From Krasilnikovozyma curviuscula (Eukaryota; Basidiomycota; Tremellomycetes; Cystofilobasidiales; Mrakiaceae), in contig MVAQ01000309.1 of assembly GCA_014825775.1 (NCBI GenBank), forward strand, positions 1 through 21,546: a stretch of 21,546 bases of DNA. The letters are read 5' to 3'. Shown here one piece after another: positions 7,587 to 17,966 of this stretch. The notes under the pieces were generated by a model. It had not been told where the DNA came from. It saw only the letters and a program-made list of their open reading frames with translations, and made no database searches. Position 1 is the stretch's first letter, and each line of letters opens with the position of its first letter. The position numbers and the translations under genes were made by a program.

Positions 7587-10500
7587 ATGCCGCCTCTGTC
7601 GTCGCCAGGGGAAAACATGAGTGAGCAGGAGGCTCAGTTCCGTCGAGACGGCTTCCTCAAAGCCCCAACGCCCGCCAACGAGCCTGAGAGGCTCAAGGCC
7701 TTCTTCAGATACAGGCTGAAGAGCGAGATGAACGGAAACAAGAACTTGAACTTGATACGGTGCGTTCTTTGTTTCTTCGCTTCTGCGTTTCCTGGCGGCC
7801 GCTCATTCGCTGACGGATCCTGTCTGTATGAACCTCCCAGCTCAATGGTACACAAACACTTCAACTGTCTCATCTCAGCCATCACGCTTTTCTCTGGAGA
7901 GTCACAGTTTGTCATATCTGAACGTGAGTCGCCCATTCCCCATCAGCTTTGGATCGCCCAGTATACCAATCAACCCTGCCCTACAATTCGCCTTGACAGA
8001 AAACTTCCCTGTCCCTGAGTCACCACGATATGATGGCTTCTGTGGGCACACTCTATCCCGAACTGATGAGCGGCCAATGATTATGCTGGACGCTCAGAAA
8101 GACTGGAGAATGGCGGGAACAGCTACAGTCGTTGGTCCGCCGGGAATCAGAAGCTATATCTCGTGAGTCCATTAAGACCTTTCACCTGCTCATGGTTTTT
8201 TTATCCTCTCTGATGTTCCCTTTACCGTTCTTGTAATCAGCTGTCCTTTAAGAACCGAAGATGGGCTGGTCCTAGGAACGCTATGCGTGGTCGACTTGGT
8301 TCCCAGAGATAGTTTTTCAGATGATGAAGAGGCTATGCTCATAAACTTTGCTTCTTTGGTGGTACTCGAGCTGCAGGTAAGCGCCGACTGTTACCTTCCC
8401 CTCAAAGACCAGCACGTGACACTTTCCACTCGCCTTTTAGAAATGTCGCCTTCAAGCCCAGAATGACTTTGCGTGAGTTCTTGTATTGAAATGAAATTCA
8501 CAGTTGATATCTATGAGGCTCATGTTTTCTGTTCTTTTCGTCCGCTCAGCACCCGCTTGAATCGTCAAACTCAAGAGTACAGTAGAAATATCTTGACCAC
8601 CAACCCGCTAGTTTACAAAGATCAACATCACGCATTTCAAACTGTAGCAGATGCTACCCGCACGACTCTTGACGTCGACGGTGTATTGATTCTAGACTTG
8701 AACGACATTCTCTATTGTCGTGGAGCGATGGATGGGGAGGGAACTGTTCATCTCAAAGACCAAAGTACATCTTCATCCCATAACAGCCTACAATTACGTC
8801 GAAACTCCTCCTCCCAGAATCAATTCTCTCGCCGAAGCTCCCAATCGTCTCAATCGCCTTTCACGAGAAGACACTCCTCGCCAAACACTCCCACCCTCGC
8901 AACTCTCGCCAAATCTGTAGCGGCGGGCAGTCATGATTCTGCTACCGATGATGTCATCTCCCCTCTGATTCCTACTCGGAAACTTAGCACTACGGTGGAC
9001 TCGACCTCATATTTTAACGTCGCCTTCTCCGACGTTGCATCGTCCTTCTCGACCTCACCTTCTGGCATCAAGTTCACCGACACCGATGTGCCCTTATGGC
9101 TTCAGCACCTCCTTCCTTCAGCTTTCCTGAGAGGTATGGCTACTCCTGTCTGGCACTCGGACGGCTCGTCGTTCATTGTCCTCGTCGCGTACTCGACGCA
9201 ACAGGATCGTGCGGCGACGTTCATCGAAGGTTTCGAACTGGAATATCTTCAGGCTGTCGGAGAAGTACTCAAGACTGTGAACTCTGAGATTAAGGCTCGA
9301 CAAGCAGATACGGCGAAAAGTTTGTTCATTAGCAGTATCTCTCGTGAGTATTTGTTATATTTTATTTTATTTTCATTTTTTTTTTGTTTTGTTTTTTTCG
9401 GATCGTGAAATCGCTTATTGCGCCGCTGACACTTCCTTCTAAACCAAACATCTAGACGAAATGAGGACGCCACTTCATGTTATGTGTTCCTTTCTTTTAA
9501 AACGGTGAAAGTTTGAACAGCTGGCTTGACTAGGTCTTGTTTTGCGGTTTTACAGGCGTCGGTGCGCTCGCGGAGCTCTTGGAGGATGCAGACCTGAACC
9601 CAATTGACAAAATGCACCTACATGCTTTGCAAGGTAACTCTATAATGAATCATCTTTTTTTTTATTCTGAAACTAACTTGGTCACGTTTTGCGGTCCTTG
9701 CTGCCGTTTCTCGTCACAAGGTGATTTCTGATTTATATCAGCGCTCTCCCAAAATTTGCAACACCCACTGACGTTGAGTATTTACATTTTGCAGGCTGTA
9801 ATAACACTCTCTTAGAAACGGTCAACTCAGGTTCGTCCTTTTCTTGACCTCCATATTTTCTCTAAGTTCTGACTTCTGTTACAGTGCTCGATTTCGCCAA
9901 GATATCGAGTCAAGAACCTCAAGAACGACCAAGCTCGAATGGTCTAAGCCTGTCAGTTTCTTGATTTGGAAATTATTATTCCGTAACCGTAGTGGGTCAC
10001 TGACATAATTCTTACCAGTATAAACCTCCTCTCCCTCGTCGAAGAAGTTCTCGAAACAACATGCGTCGGCTTCACTCCAGAAAAACACTCGAATAGTCTC
10101 GGAACAGCAGGCAGTTTCTATAGCAACAGCAGTAACAGCGTTCCTTCGAGTAGGCAGTCAGAGTTGAAGTCATCAGGTGAGAATAGTGAGAGTGGCCGAA
10201 GTGGGCAGTTGACGAAAAACAGGTCAAACAATGTCGAGAGCATAATCAATTTTGAAGGCGACGTCGAGGTGAGCTGCTATCCCTGTTTAACTTTCCTTCC
10301 CTGTAGCTTACTAAATTTTTTCTTGTACTTCTCCAAGGACCTGGTCATATTCGGCGACAAAGGAGCTTTCTCTCGAATACTCCTCAACCTCCTCAGTAAT
10401 AGTCTCAAGTTCACCCCCCACGGCTACATTGAAGTATCTCTTCGTCGATATAGTCAAGAGGGAAATGCCGGCTCTTTTGAGATACAGGTTGCTGATACTG

Positions 10501-11873
10501 GAAAGGGTATGACGGAAGATTACATGAAAGTACGGATCTTTCCTCCCATTAGCTTTCTTACCTAGCGCTGACCATCCCCCGTTAGTCAAATCTGTTTATC
10601 CCCTTTTCCCAACAGGACTCTCAAGGAGCTGGCATTGGTCTTGGAATGGCGACTGTCAGCAGCATCGTCGACTCACGACTCCTCAACGGCCAGATCCTCG
10701 TCAACTCCGAAGAGAATGTTGGGACCCAATTCAGGATCCTCTTCGACGCCGAAATTCCCCCTTCACTCGGCTCTACAGGATCAGCTCCACTTTCATTCGG
10801 AAAAGGACTGAAAATTGCACTTCTTGGATTCGACAAAGGTGCTGGTCAGCTTCACCATGCCGCAGTCCTCTCGTCGCTGCTAGGCAGGTTTGGATTCACC
10901 GTCGTCGACGACCCGCTCGCTGCTTCGGTTGCAAACGACTGTGTAACCATCGTCAATGAAACTCCAACTCTTACTGAAGTACCTGGTGAGGTTCTCAAGC
11001 GGCCCATCATACTCTGCAGCTCGGTCAGGACCAGCAGCGAGCTAGTAAGGGTGTCTGCGAAGGTTGAGCTGGCGGGTGGAACCTGCAGCCTCCTCTTCAA
11101 ACCATTGTAGGAATCTTTTCCCTCTTGTTTTTGTTTAACATGGACTGAAGTCCACCGCCTTTACATTTTGCAGTGGGCCCATTGCCCTCAGATCCACCCT
11201 TGAGACAGCCCTCATCTCGTCCGCAAACATTCGCAACACCAAGTCCTCCGCATTAGAAGACGTGACCCTCTCCATCACTCTCAACAAAATAGTCCTCTCC
11301 CCTTCACCTAATCAGTCTTCTGAACCCTCGGTGTCTTTCCACTCCACCGCGTCAGCCTCCTCAGCAGCATCTGCATCCTTCGCCCCTGCAGTCCCCTTTG
11401 CTACAGCAGGCGCGCCTGGTATCTCAAGCATACACGTTCTCGTTGTGGAAGATAATTCGGTGAACATGTCGGTTCTCACAGCGCTGCTCAGGCAAAAGAA
11501 ACTTGCGTATGAAGAGGCTGTCAATGGGCTCGAGGGCGTCGAGCTGGTGAAAGCTCGACCGGACGGGTTCTTCGACATGATGTAAGTGATAGAGACCCAC
11601 TTCCCTGCGGTGTTCTTATGACTTATTAACTCCCTCCTCCATAGCTTCATGGACCTCACAATGCCCATCATGAACGGCTTCGAAGCGACGCGCCAGATCC
11701 GCGCTCTCGAGTCGCTCCGTTTGAGCAGTTCAAAGTCGCTTATCGTGGCCCTGACGGGCCTCAGTAGCGATAGGGATAGGCAGGAGGCGTATGAGGCAGG
11801 GGTGGACGACTACCTCGTCAAGCCGCTGCCGTTGAAGGTGTTAAGTGCACTGTTGGAGAACTATCAGTCCTGA
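7587..11873 (+). CDS. Hybrid sensor histidine kinase (GAF-GAF-HisKA-HATPase-receiver)
   Basis: Two-component kinase of 1051 residues by my model: it would autophosphorylate a His and pass the phosphate to its own Asp, then to an Hpt protein. Exons: 7587-7759, 7841-7923, 8000-8162, 8241-8376, 8441-8472, 8550-9343, 9456-9479, 9556-9633, 9795-9830, 9885-9951, 10019-10268, 10338-10529, 10616-11106, 11174-11581, 11645-11873. Domains: GAF about 55-190; a divergent second GAF about 219-445, split by a Ser-rich insert (268-340); HisKA with H461 in ISHEMRTPLH; N box with N633; G1 DTGKGM (D665); G2 GAGIGLG (680-686); a degenerate receiver about 733-860 ending KPFGP; a true receiver with E932, D933, phospho-acceptor D979, T1013 and K1035. 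No membrane segment is seen, so it is probably cytosolic. An F box between G1 and G2 is not visible. The junction after exon 7 is irregular: phase demands an intron starting TTATGT, or a GT donor at 9486 that adds two residues. Confidence 0.9.
7636..7650 (+). repeat. 15-bp direct repeat, coding copy
   Basis: Second copy of AGTTCCGTCGAGACG, encoding part of QFRRDG in exon 1 of the histidine kinase; the first copy is at 7299-7313. Confidence 0.4.
9480..9555 (+). other. Intron with an apparently non-GT donor in the histidine kinase
   Basis: Exon 7 carries the H box and must end in phase 1 to join exon 8 so as to give RTPLHGVGALAELLED, the spacing normal for HisKA. That places the donor at TTATGT, one base from the consensus GTATGT, with a normal TTTTACAG acceptor. 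The 76-bp length equals several neighbouring introns. The only in-phase GT alternative is GTTCCT at 9486, which inserts two residues into the helix. Confidence 0.55.
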
Positions 11874-12195
11874 GTCCGGGAAAGCAGTTGCTCTGTGTAG
11901 ACTTAGATAATTATGGCATGGTCTTGTTGTACTAGATGTATCTATTGATTGATTAAACTTTCATTTCCATCTGTTTAGTTTCCAAGTGTGCGGGGACTAT
12001 TGGCACTTTTTGTCATCGCACTGGCGCTTCAGCTGATGTAGCGATACAAAACAGATTCAGATCATTACAGCAAACATTTTATCAAAGCCAACGGGACTTT
12101 TCCCACTCCTTCTTATGGCGGGGCGAAGCTCCTTCTGGTGAGCTGGAAAGCGGAAAGGTGCGACAGTCCAGCGCACTGCGTAGCTCCAACCACAG
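11874..12195. other. Intergenic region, tandem genes
   Basis: 322 bases between the kinase stop and the first possible ATG of the RWD-domain gene. It holds the kinase 3' end (AT-rich near 11940-11960) and the downstream promoter. Nothing else is visible. Confidence 0.5.
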
Positions 12196-13373
12196 ATGCG
12201 AGAAGACCAGTCGGAAATGTATTTGCGCCTGGAGATCAATACGAATCAGCCTGACTCCGAGGCCATGTATCCATCACATAAAGTGCGGTGGCCGGCCGAG
12301 CGACTTTATTTTTCCCAGGCCACGACGAGGTTATTCAACCATGAATTTTATAAACTGATGAGTCTGGTTGATCTCATTACCTCGCTATACCCGGAAATCT
12401 ACATTGGCATCCACGATGACCTGATCCTCGAAGTCCACTCCTTCTCTTTGCACATTTCCGTCGCTGCCACTCGACTCGACTTAAATCTTGAACAGCCCAA
12501 CTATCTATCCAACGCGCAGTTCAGCTCTCTCAAGCAGAGTTTACCGTTGAAGCCAGCTTTAACTGGAGGAAGGGGACAGGAGGAGGAGGAGGAGAGTGAT
12601 TTGCTCGCTTGGCTCGTCGAGACGGTGAACCATCTCGAGGGATACTCGTACAAAGCAGAGCAGAAAGAAGACGAGGAGCTAGATAGTGAGGAAGAGAGAA
12701 GTGTAGGTGCTGCTGCCAGTTCGGTTGGAATGGTTGGCCTAAAAGGACCTTGCATTTGTCTGGGGAAAATGCACCGTGAGTGACTCACTCCTATTACCTT
12801 GACCTATTGCAACTATCTAGCTTCTTGCTTCTGATTAAGTTTCTTCTTTGTTCTTTTGGTTGCCTGAAGATATCGTCTCGATACCCAAGCTGAGGAAACT
12901 AAAATCTAGGGCAGAGGACGCCGGGCTGAAAGGGGTCGTCAAAGTGAGCTGGTTGTTTTCTTGTTGTCTCTTCGAACCCTCCCCGGTTAACTTCGCTTTT
13001 ATCGTCGAATCAGAAGGGTAAACCAGGACTGTTCGTCGTACACGGCGACGCAGACTCGATCAACCTATTCCTGGAGAACGTCCGAGGTCAGCCGCCTTTT
13101 TCTTTTCTGAGTTAGCCGTGGCCTTAAGTTGATATTCGTTCTCGAAACTCGAACATAGTCCTGAGGTATAAGGATTTCCAGCACGCCTCCACGACCTCAC
13201 TTAGCACACCACCGCCGCCGTTGCTCAGTCTACCAGGAAACCGAACCGGTTTGAGGGAGGTGGAAGAGACGAAGGATGTCATTGCTGCTCTCTCTGAGAA
13301 CCGCGGGGAAGATGAGGTTTGGGTGGGGTGGTTCAGAGAGTTGATGGGTTTGAAAGGCGCTGTAAAGAAGTGA
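12196..13373 (+). CDS. RWD domain + DUF1115 protein (RWDD2-like)
   Basis: Spliced model of 313 residues: exons 12196-12775, 12870-12943, 13014-13086 and 13159-13373, with introns of 94, 70 and 72 bp. The N-terminal part contains an RWD-like fold start (LMSLVDLITSLYPE at about residues 54-67) and the family-typical helix DLLAWLVETVNHLEG. A highly acidic linker follows. The C-terminal part (from residue 194, H-I-V-S-I-P-K) carries the DUF1115 signature: KLRKLKSRAEDAGLKG, then KGKPGLFVVHGDADS, then VLRYKDFQHA. This two-part layout is that of RWDD2A/B, whose function is poorly known; RWD folds usually mediate protein contacts. The start is uncertain: an in-frame ATG at 12358 gives 259 residues and begins right at the RWD helix, while the longer start adds 54 residues with no recognised match. 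Confidence 0.78.
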
Positions 13374-14053
13374 GAGGGCTAGTGAGCGTGTGGTTTCTCT
13401 CCTGCCTGTTTCCTCTCTCACTGACAATGATCACCTTGATGTAATTACTAGAAGCTGGAAGGTCTTGTTCGACGGAGTATATGTCCTCTCCAAGACTTAA
13501 CCAACGTCGCTTCCACTCGCACCGCCTCAGACCTAGCTACGTCATTTCCTAAGCTACAATACATGATTAAGAGAAATTGGTTTCATGTATGGTGTCAGTA
13601 AATTTTCGTTCGGGTCTGCGATTTCGCGGGATGGTAAAACTGATCTCTGCATGTTGTCCTTGCTAACTTTACTAAAAGGCCTTGAGACACAGCGGCTTGC
13701 CTTCGGGTCGGATTAAAGACAAGATAAATTTGAAGGCGTATAGATGTAAAGAAGGTCTGAAGAATCAGCGGTGTTGAGCTGAAAAGGAAAATGTGCTGCA
13801 TCAATGAGTTACCCTCAGGTAAAATATATACGTTGGCCCCACATCTGTTTCAATAACATCAAAACCTTTTCATTTCAAGTCGATCTGCAAGACGATATCT
13901 CCTGCGAGACTTCATTCTTCCACAGGTAAGATCAGCGATTGTACAAATAACATGTGCTGTTAAATAGTCAATGACTATGACCGCGATGTTGGAAAGATAC
14001 GGATTTTCCAGCGACGCTAAGAGAAACAGATAATTCCGTTGTACTTTGTCTCG
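13374..14053. other. Intergenic region between convergent genes
   Basis: 680 bases between the stop of the RWD-domain gene and the stop of the minus-strand gene at 14054. Short frames only, none domain-like. No repeat or RNA gene is seen. Confidence 0.55.
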
Positions 14054-15668
14054 TCACACAGCGCTCTCATCATCTATCCTGGATCTATACCGCCGCATAT
14101 GTAATCTCAACGGGCTTTCTCTCTGCTCCTTCATGACTGGCTCATCCAAGGATTCAGATTCATCTGCATCCGGTGTTTTGACTGCCAAGTTGGCGGAGGC
14201 TGTGGTAGTGGTGATTGGGAGCGGGTCAGGCCGACGTTCCTCAGGAGGCACAGAAATACGGTGGCGACGGGACCGTCGGGGTAACGAGATTGTAGTTGAC
14301 GCTGGGAGATGTGGTGCAAGGAAATTGGTTGTTGATACTGACTGGGTGGCTGGTGAGCCAAAAACAAACGAAAGGCGTTTGAAAGCTATATTTGGTTCAA
14401 CACAACTGACCATGGCTACCGAAATAGGTGGGAATGAACTCACCACCTTGATATAGATCAACCATATCCTTCCCATCCCGCAAACCCCTCCGCAACTCCT
14501 CATGAACCTGCTGAACAACAGCCCACCTAACGTCCCTTAGCCCGCCAAGATCCCTCAAAACCCGCCGTTCTAGCCCACTGATGCCCTCCAGCGCATCCCA
14601 AAACAAATTTTCTTTTCCCTCCCTCCTCGCGGCCTTGAGAAAGGGCGCGAAATGCGCAGGACCTATCTCGAGCAGTCCCTCTGCAGTGAACGACGGCGAC
14701 GGCGAGAGTGGCGCAGTGCGGGTGAAGCTGAAAACAACTCCATAAGGATGCGCGTTTGTAATGGATTGAGTGCGGTTGATGATCGTGTTGAGATCCTTTG
14801 GAATTTGGAGCTGCATATCAGCGCTGGCGAGAGGTGGCTGGAGGAAGGAACCAAACGTCAGCCTGAGTAACTTCGTTGTCTTTCTTATGGCCCGTTTATC
14901 GTTGTTATTCCACCCCTTCTCTGTAGTGTCATTTGGCGGGAGCACAGTGTGGAGCCAAGTGTGTGTATGTGGCCAGTCAAGCTCAGTGAGCAAGCGCCAG
15001 GAAGCCATCGGGAGGAGGGAAGCGACGCGGCAGAGATACATTGGTGGGAGGGATGCGAAGCGTTGGGCGGAGGCGAGGATGAAACCAAGTTCTAGAAGAT
15101 CGGGAGGGTGCGTTGAAGAGTGGTCATGGGTTGTATTTGATGGTAGAGGTTTGGAAGTGAAGAAAGCTCGCCGTTTCAGCATCTCTTCTATAACCTCGAA
15201 AATACTTTCAGCAGTTCCCACCAGGCATGCACGATTTCCTGTCCGGTTGAAGTCTCTGAGGCGGCCATGAGCCCAATTAATCACACCGTAGCAATCCTCA
15301 CCGGTGAGGAAGGAGTCGACTAGAGCTTCGAGTTCGGGAGGAAGTAGTGAGGATAGAGCTGGCGAGGCCAGTTCTGGAGAGGATTTTGCAATGTGGCTAC
15401 GAAGGTGTTTATCAAAGGTTGATGGAAGACTGGTGATTGAAGGCGAGGGGTTTGAGCGCCGAGCAAAGGAGACTTTTGGTGGGACGCTGGATGTTAATGA
15501 AGCTGCAAGTTGAGAAGGACGATCTTTATTCTGAATGTGATCAACTGAATATGAAGGTAGCAAGCTGTAATTACTTAGCGTAGATTTGAACCTAAAGGCT
15601 TGACGAGGCGACTGTGAGCTTTGGACCTCGACTTTAAAGCTGCTGTTGAGATGTTTAGTTGCCTGCAT
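14054..15668 (-). CDS. Unrecognised protein, distant homologue of its divergent neighbour
   Basis: Spliced model of 518 residues: exon 1 15668-14444 and exon 2 14385-14054, with a 58-bp phase-1 intron (GTGAGT...ATATAG). Without splicing the frame stops at residue 423. The N-terminus is basic and Ser-rich (QAFRFKSTLSNYS), compatible with a mitochondrial presequence, but this is inference. The middle is helical: LEALVDSFLTGEDCYGVINW, an SIFEVIEEMLKRR helix, a helical-repeat-like region, then EGLLEIGPAHF and GLERRVLRDLGG. These positions line up, in order, with LTSLMIDRFMERDYDMLRRW, SVHQVTERLLIKRY, DGSIEVGP and GLSRAECQEAFG in the gene at 16185, so I infer a common origin. The C-terminal exon is basic and Pro/Ser-rich and looks disordered. 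No known domain is recognised. Confidence 0.78.
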
Positions 15669-16184
15669 CTGGGCATATTGAAAGGATCCGTGCCACTACA
15701 GACAAGCAATTAAAGCCAGTAAGTACTGAGTGGAAGTGGACGGCCAATTTGATTGTCCAAGCCGACGAGTTCCAGGAAAGCTGCGTCCAACCAAATCCGT
15801 CAAAAATCTGAAAGATTTCTTCACTGCTCTTTAAGTGTCTCTAGAAGTCTTGAACCTGCCTTGCTGTGAACTGGCGCTCTGGTGGGCTTGAGGTGGAAAG
15901 GAGGCAGGTTTTCCGTCTACAGGAAAGGGAACGGTAAGTCCTCTGCTTGTCAATAGTTAAGGGAAACACGTGCAGACTAGCTCGATCTGTAATGACGTTA
16001 ATCTTGTTGTACATTAAAGTAGCCGGAGTATAAGTTTAGCTTGTCTTGAATTTGCTGTCTCGGTTGGAAGAGGAGTAGTTTATCGACGAAGGTAAGCTTG
16101 CTTTCACGTCGTAGACCCCAACCCAGGTCGCTGTTCTAATATACTTCTGCATTCATGTAATCTCCGTCATTAGGTAACTTGTCT
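15669..16184. promoter_or_regulatory. Divergent promoter region of the paralogue-like pair
   Basis: 516 bases between the two ATGs, with no coding frame of note. It must contain both promoters and leaders. A candidate 5'-leader intron on the plus strand is listed separately. Confidence 0.4.
16092..16173 (+). other. Candidate intron in a 5' leader
   Basis: A GTAAGC donor at 16092, a CTAAT branch-like site near 16136 and a CATTAG acceptor at 16173, 82 bases in all, just upstream of the ATG at 16185. The signals equal those of the coding introns here, so a leader intron is plausible, but no frame constrains it. Confidence 0.35.
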
Positions 16185-17591
16185 ATGGCTGGCGTCCGCC
16201 ATGCAGCCCGTCCATATTCGTCGTTCACTTTCGCCGCCACCTTGTCGTCAGCCGCCCTCCTCTCACCTTTTGCTATCAGCCCCTCCGGTATAAGTCCCGA
16301 CTGTTTCCGGAGATTATTAAATTCATCCCCTCTGTCGTCAACAGCGCAACCTCGTCACCAGAGTATCCCGCCGTCTCCAAAGCCAGCACCTTCCTCATCC
16401 GACCATCATTCTTCGCCTCCTCTCACTCTATCTCAAACTAAACTTGAAGCTAAACCAAATTCTTTTTTCGGATCACTACGCAACTTGGTCAAGTCTCGTC
16501 TCACTGGCTCTGTACCTTCGCGACCGCCAGCGCCAGAAATCGTCACTGCACCTCCTTCAGCCAACTACGTCCTCGAGTCTTTGACGAGCTTAATGATCGA
16601 CAGGTTCATGGAAAGAGATTATGATATGCTTCGGAGGTGGTTAAATTCAAGGCTGAGAGAAGGGTTTGAGAATCATGAATTGCTTATTGGGTCGAGTACA
16701 AGCGTGCATCAAGTTACGGAACGGCTTCTCATTAAACGGTATCATACTCATCAACAACGATCACCAAGCCTTCATTCTTCGAAGTTGCATCATCAACCCC
16801 CAGCTACCTCAGATTTCTCTCAAATTGCCCAAATTCTTGAGATCTGCTGTTCAGCGCATGAAGCTACTAACGCACCTCTCCGATACCTCCTTCCACTTGG
16901 CCAATACCTCTTTATAGATGACTGGAACTACCTTAACTCCTGCGACGAAACTCTCTCCGATCATCTGCGGCTGTTCTATCGAATCCACCAGTGCTTTGTC
17001 CAAGGGACCACCTCGCATGCTTTGACGCTCGCTCGATTGGATGAAATTATCTTGCGTGCTCAAAACCCCCTCGATATCCTAGACAAAGCGTTAATGTGGA
17101 GTCCAATGAAGGCTGGTGATGGACTTTCGTTCAGCGAAGACGGGTCGATAGAGGTTGGGCCCGTGCAGTGTGCGAAGTGGGCCAGTAAACTCAGTGGGAA
17201 GAAAGGAGAGAAAAGGAAGAACCGAAAACACAAAGAAGATCTGGTAATGAACATGCTCAGCCGGTTTACTGGTCTGTCGAGGGCGGAGTGTCAGGAGGCG
17301 TTTGGATCGAGTCAACAGCCCTCAGCAGCTCCGCTGTTGTTCAGCGACCGCTCCCGCAAGCTAGCATCAGTCCCTCAACCAGCTCATTTCAAATTTGTCA
17401 CTGCTGCTGGGAGGGTCTACCCGGTTCCAGTCCCACTCAAGCCTCGCCCGAGGTTCAAGATCGAGAGTAACCAGAAACCAGTCGCGTCGAGCTCGAAACC
17501 CAAAGTCAGCAGTGAGTCTCCCCTACCCCCCTCATTTTCTTGAGTTTTTATGCTAAAGTTTTCTATTTTAGCGTCATTTCTTGACAAGTAA
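16185..17591 (+). CDS. Unrecognised protein, divergent partner of the 14054-15668 gene
   Basis: Model of 448 residues: exon 1 16185-17511, a 60-bp phase-1 intron (GTGAGT...TTTTAG) and a 20-base last exon ending T-S-F-L-D-K at TAA 17589-17591. Without splicing the frame would stop at 17543. The N-terminus has few acidic residues (MAGVRHAARPYSSFTFAATL), compatible with mitochondrial import (inference), then a Pro/Ser-rich linker to about residue 120. A helical core follows (SLMIDRFMERDYDMLRRW; DFSQIAQILEICCSAHEATN; LARLDEIILRAQNPLDILDK), then DGSIEVGP, a Lys-rich patch and GLSRAECQEAFG. The tail is basic and Pro-rich. It resembles the neighbouring minus-strand protein in the order of its segments. 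No known family is recognised, and helical repeats are only a guess. Confidence 0.82.
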
Positions 17592-17966
17592 ACTCTTCGT
17601 AAGACCCCCTAGAGGCCGATGTCGCCACAGCTGGATTACGAGTGCGAGGGGGGAAATGAGATATCAGATGTTAGTTGGGTTGAGTCATTCTACCTACCGC
17701 CATCTTTGGAAAGTCCAGGTTGGCACTCTCAAGTCCTCTTGAAACTTATAGCTGAACGGGTGTTAGCCTGTCACGTCTATTGAGCAATAACGGTAAGCAT
17801 TGATTGTTTTCGTTTCCCCGCAATCCTCGTTCGCTATCGGTGGAACAGCACACACTAATCTGACCCAGTCATCTCACCTCTTTACTCTTTCCACCTCATC
17901 TTTAAAAGTCTCTTGTTCTTCTTCGTCCCTTCATCCCACCCAACACACAACTCAACACCCCTGAAG
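17592..17966. promoter_or_regulatory. Promoter and pyrimidine-rich leader of the MARVEL-like gene
   Basis: 375 bases without a gene. The last 90 are strongly C/T-rich with TTTAAAA near 17902, a layout common in front of well-expressed fungal genes. No repeat was seen. Confidence 0.45.

Noticed and set aside
7118..7620. Overlapping frames upstream of the histidine kinase as extra exons or regulatory upstream ORFs
   Set aside because: They lack ATG starts in good context or recognisable content, overlap one another in different frames, and no splice joins them to the GAF frame convincingly.
9344..9455. T-rich tract as a terminator or mobile-element tail
   Set aside because: It lies inside a phase-consistent intron between kinase exons; no target-site duplication was seen.
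9634..9794. Hidden exon in the 161-bp intron of the kinase
   Set aside because: The protein reads continuously across it as a normal HisKA helix (HALQGCNNTLLETVNSVLDF), so no extra exon is needed.
9781..11173. Identical 14-mer TTTACATTTTGCAG at 9781-9794 and 11160-11173
   Set aside because: Both are intron 3' ends of the same gene; a pyrimidine-rich acceptor of this kind can recur by chance, and flanks do not match.
12501..12788. Minus-strand Ser-rich frame opposite the RWD-domain gene
   Set aside because: It is the shadow of the acidic plus-strand linker; low complexity only.
14131..14367. Alternative minus-strand frame rich in Gln and Pro
   Set aside because: The other frame (14385-14054) joins in phase to the long exon at 14444; this one does not.
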